Below are positions 36,516 through 37,042 of a stretch of 37,042 nt of DNA, piece after piece. Source of the stretch: Chloroflexota bacterium (GTDB lineage Bacteria; Chloroflexota; Anaerolineae; Anaerolineales; VGOW01); contig JACRBQ010000095.1 in assembly GCA_016213135.1 (NCBI GenBank), positions 1-37,042 of the forward strand, read 5' to 3'. The notes beneath the pieces are model-generated. The model made no database searches. It saw only the letters and a program-made list of their open reading frames with translations, and was not told the DNA's origin. A program made the translations under genes and the position numbers. How positions within the stretch are numbered: position 1 is the stretch's first letter; every line of letters starts with the position of its first letter.

Positions 36516-36718
36516 CGGCCGTTTTCGGCATTTTTTGCGCGTTTGGCCCGTCGCAAATCGGCGGCTATTTTGAGCAAAGCCAGGTTTTCGAGCGAGAGGA
36601 GGTAATGGCGGTGATTGAACGAAACCGGCGTTGGAAAATTCTTCACCAGAAGCTCTCAGGGCTTTCTATAGAAGGTTTTGGGCATCTGAACCTGCTCAAC
36701 GCCCTGGGAAGAATGGTG
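36516..36718 (+). promoter_or_regulatory. CRISPR leader
   Basis: This 203-base stretch lies between cas4 and the first repeat on the same strand, so array transcription from left to right is expected. Only weak promoter elements are seen: TATAGA at 36667-36672 with TTCACC 19 bases upstream. It also holds a strong AGGAGG (36597-36602) preceding ATG 36605 and GTG 36611, which open a frame that runs through the first repeat. Confidence 0.6.
36518..36536 (+). terminator. Short terminator-like hairpin after cas4
   Basis: GCCG-TTTT-CGGC is followed by A and six T. The four-base-pair stem is short but fully GC. It would end cas operon transcripts before the array leader. Confidence 0.45.
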
Positions 36719-37042
36719 GTTGAAGGCAACTCGATCCGATTGCGGATACTGAAAGCCGACTGGCCGGGGTGCTTGATGGGGGGGCGGATGTTGAAGGCAA
36801 CTCGATCCGATTGCGGATACTGAAAGTACGAATTGCGACAGGCGTCGTTCCAGAGCGGCTACGTTGAAGGCAACTCGATCCGATTGCGGATACTGAAAGA
36901 TGCTATACTTTTGGCAATGCCAGAAGACGACCTGAGTTGAAGGCAACTCGATCCGATTGCGGATACTGAAAGCACTGGGCGGCGACGGGGCGGTTGATGG
37001 CGTAGTGGTTGAAGGCAACTCGATCCGATTGCGGATACTGAA
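36719..37042 (+). CRISPR. CRISPR array, 37-nt repeats, continues past the window
   Basis: Four complete repeats lie at 36719-36755, 36790-36826, 36863-36899 and 36936-36972, and a fifth (37008-37042) is cut by the window edge after 35 bases. All visible repeats are identical. Each begins GTTGAAGGCAACTCG and ends GGATACTGAAAG. Spacers are 34, 36, 36 and 35 bases. The repeat contains ATCCG-ATTG-CGGAT, a 5-bp stem with a 4-base loop; the sequence after the stem is ACTGAAAG, exactly 8 bases, matching the 5' handle made by Cas6. The identical first repeats and the cas genes upstream place the leader on the left. No spacer was seen to match elsewhere in the window. Confidence 0.98.

Noticed and set aside
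36756..37007. Self-targeting spacers
   Set aside because: None of the four spacers was seen to match other parts of this window; a full genome search was not possible here.

Overview
The window reads as high-GC bacterial DNA, most likely from an uncultured member of the Chloroflexota. This is inferred from overall gene content (activase plus DUF2229 pair, family-4 uracil-DNA glycosylase, DevR-type cas7 with a WYL regulator), from frequent GTG starts, and from scattered short inverted-repeat elements between and inside genes. No ribosomal RNA or other taxonomic marker is present, so this is a guess. All confident genes are on the + strand except a two-gene toxin-antitoxin-like module at about 32.6-33.4 kb.

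Region 1 (1-8.3 kb) is chromosomal background. It holds the 3' part of a HemN/HemW-like radical SAM gene, a membrane-anchored GAF/HTH regulator, a tandem DUF2229 protein translationally coupled to a BcrA/BadF-type [4Fe-4S] activase, a strong terminator, and the conserved tsaE-tsaB-rimI cluster.

Region 2 (8.3-21.5 kb) is a surface-polysaccharide locus. It has three SDR-type sugar-nucleotide enzymes, a UDP-sugar 6-dehydrogenase, five GT4-like glycosyltransferases (the first three coupled by ATGA overlaps), and a Wzm/Wzt-type ABC exporter whose ATPase carries a C-terminal glycan-recognition domain. A family-4 uracil-DNA glycosylase sits inside it. Together the genes make activated sugars, assemble a glycan on the cytoplasmic face and export it.

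Region 3 (21.5-24.1 kb) is one large MrfA/YprA-like repair helicase with an HNH nuclease motif inserted before its C-terminal zinc domain.

Region 4 (24.1-37.0 kb) is visibly less GC-rich and looks accessory. It is a complete type I CRISPR-Cas locus: small wHTH genes, a WYL regulator coupled to cas3, a near-consensus promoter, a small unknown gene, a cas8-like gene, cas7 (DevR/Csa2-like), cas5, cas6, cas1, cas2, cas4, a leader, and an array of 37-nt repeats that runs off the right end. The repeat has a 5-bp stem whose 3' base leaves exactly an 8-nt handle, as expected for Cas6 processing. Unusual points are: Cas3 has the helicase first and the HD nuclease last; Cascade and cas3 have separate promoters; and an 861-bp segment with an antisense TumE-like toxin-antitoxin pair lies between cas5 and cas6, flanked by a 110-bp repeat of the cas6 5' end. 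The toxin frame contains an early in-frame stop, and the module's 5' leader carries a 9-nt match to the crRNA handle. The subtype is not settled by reading alone: the Cas7 and the gene set point to an I-A/I-B-like system, while the Cas3 domain order recalls I-G (formerly I-U).
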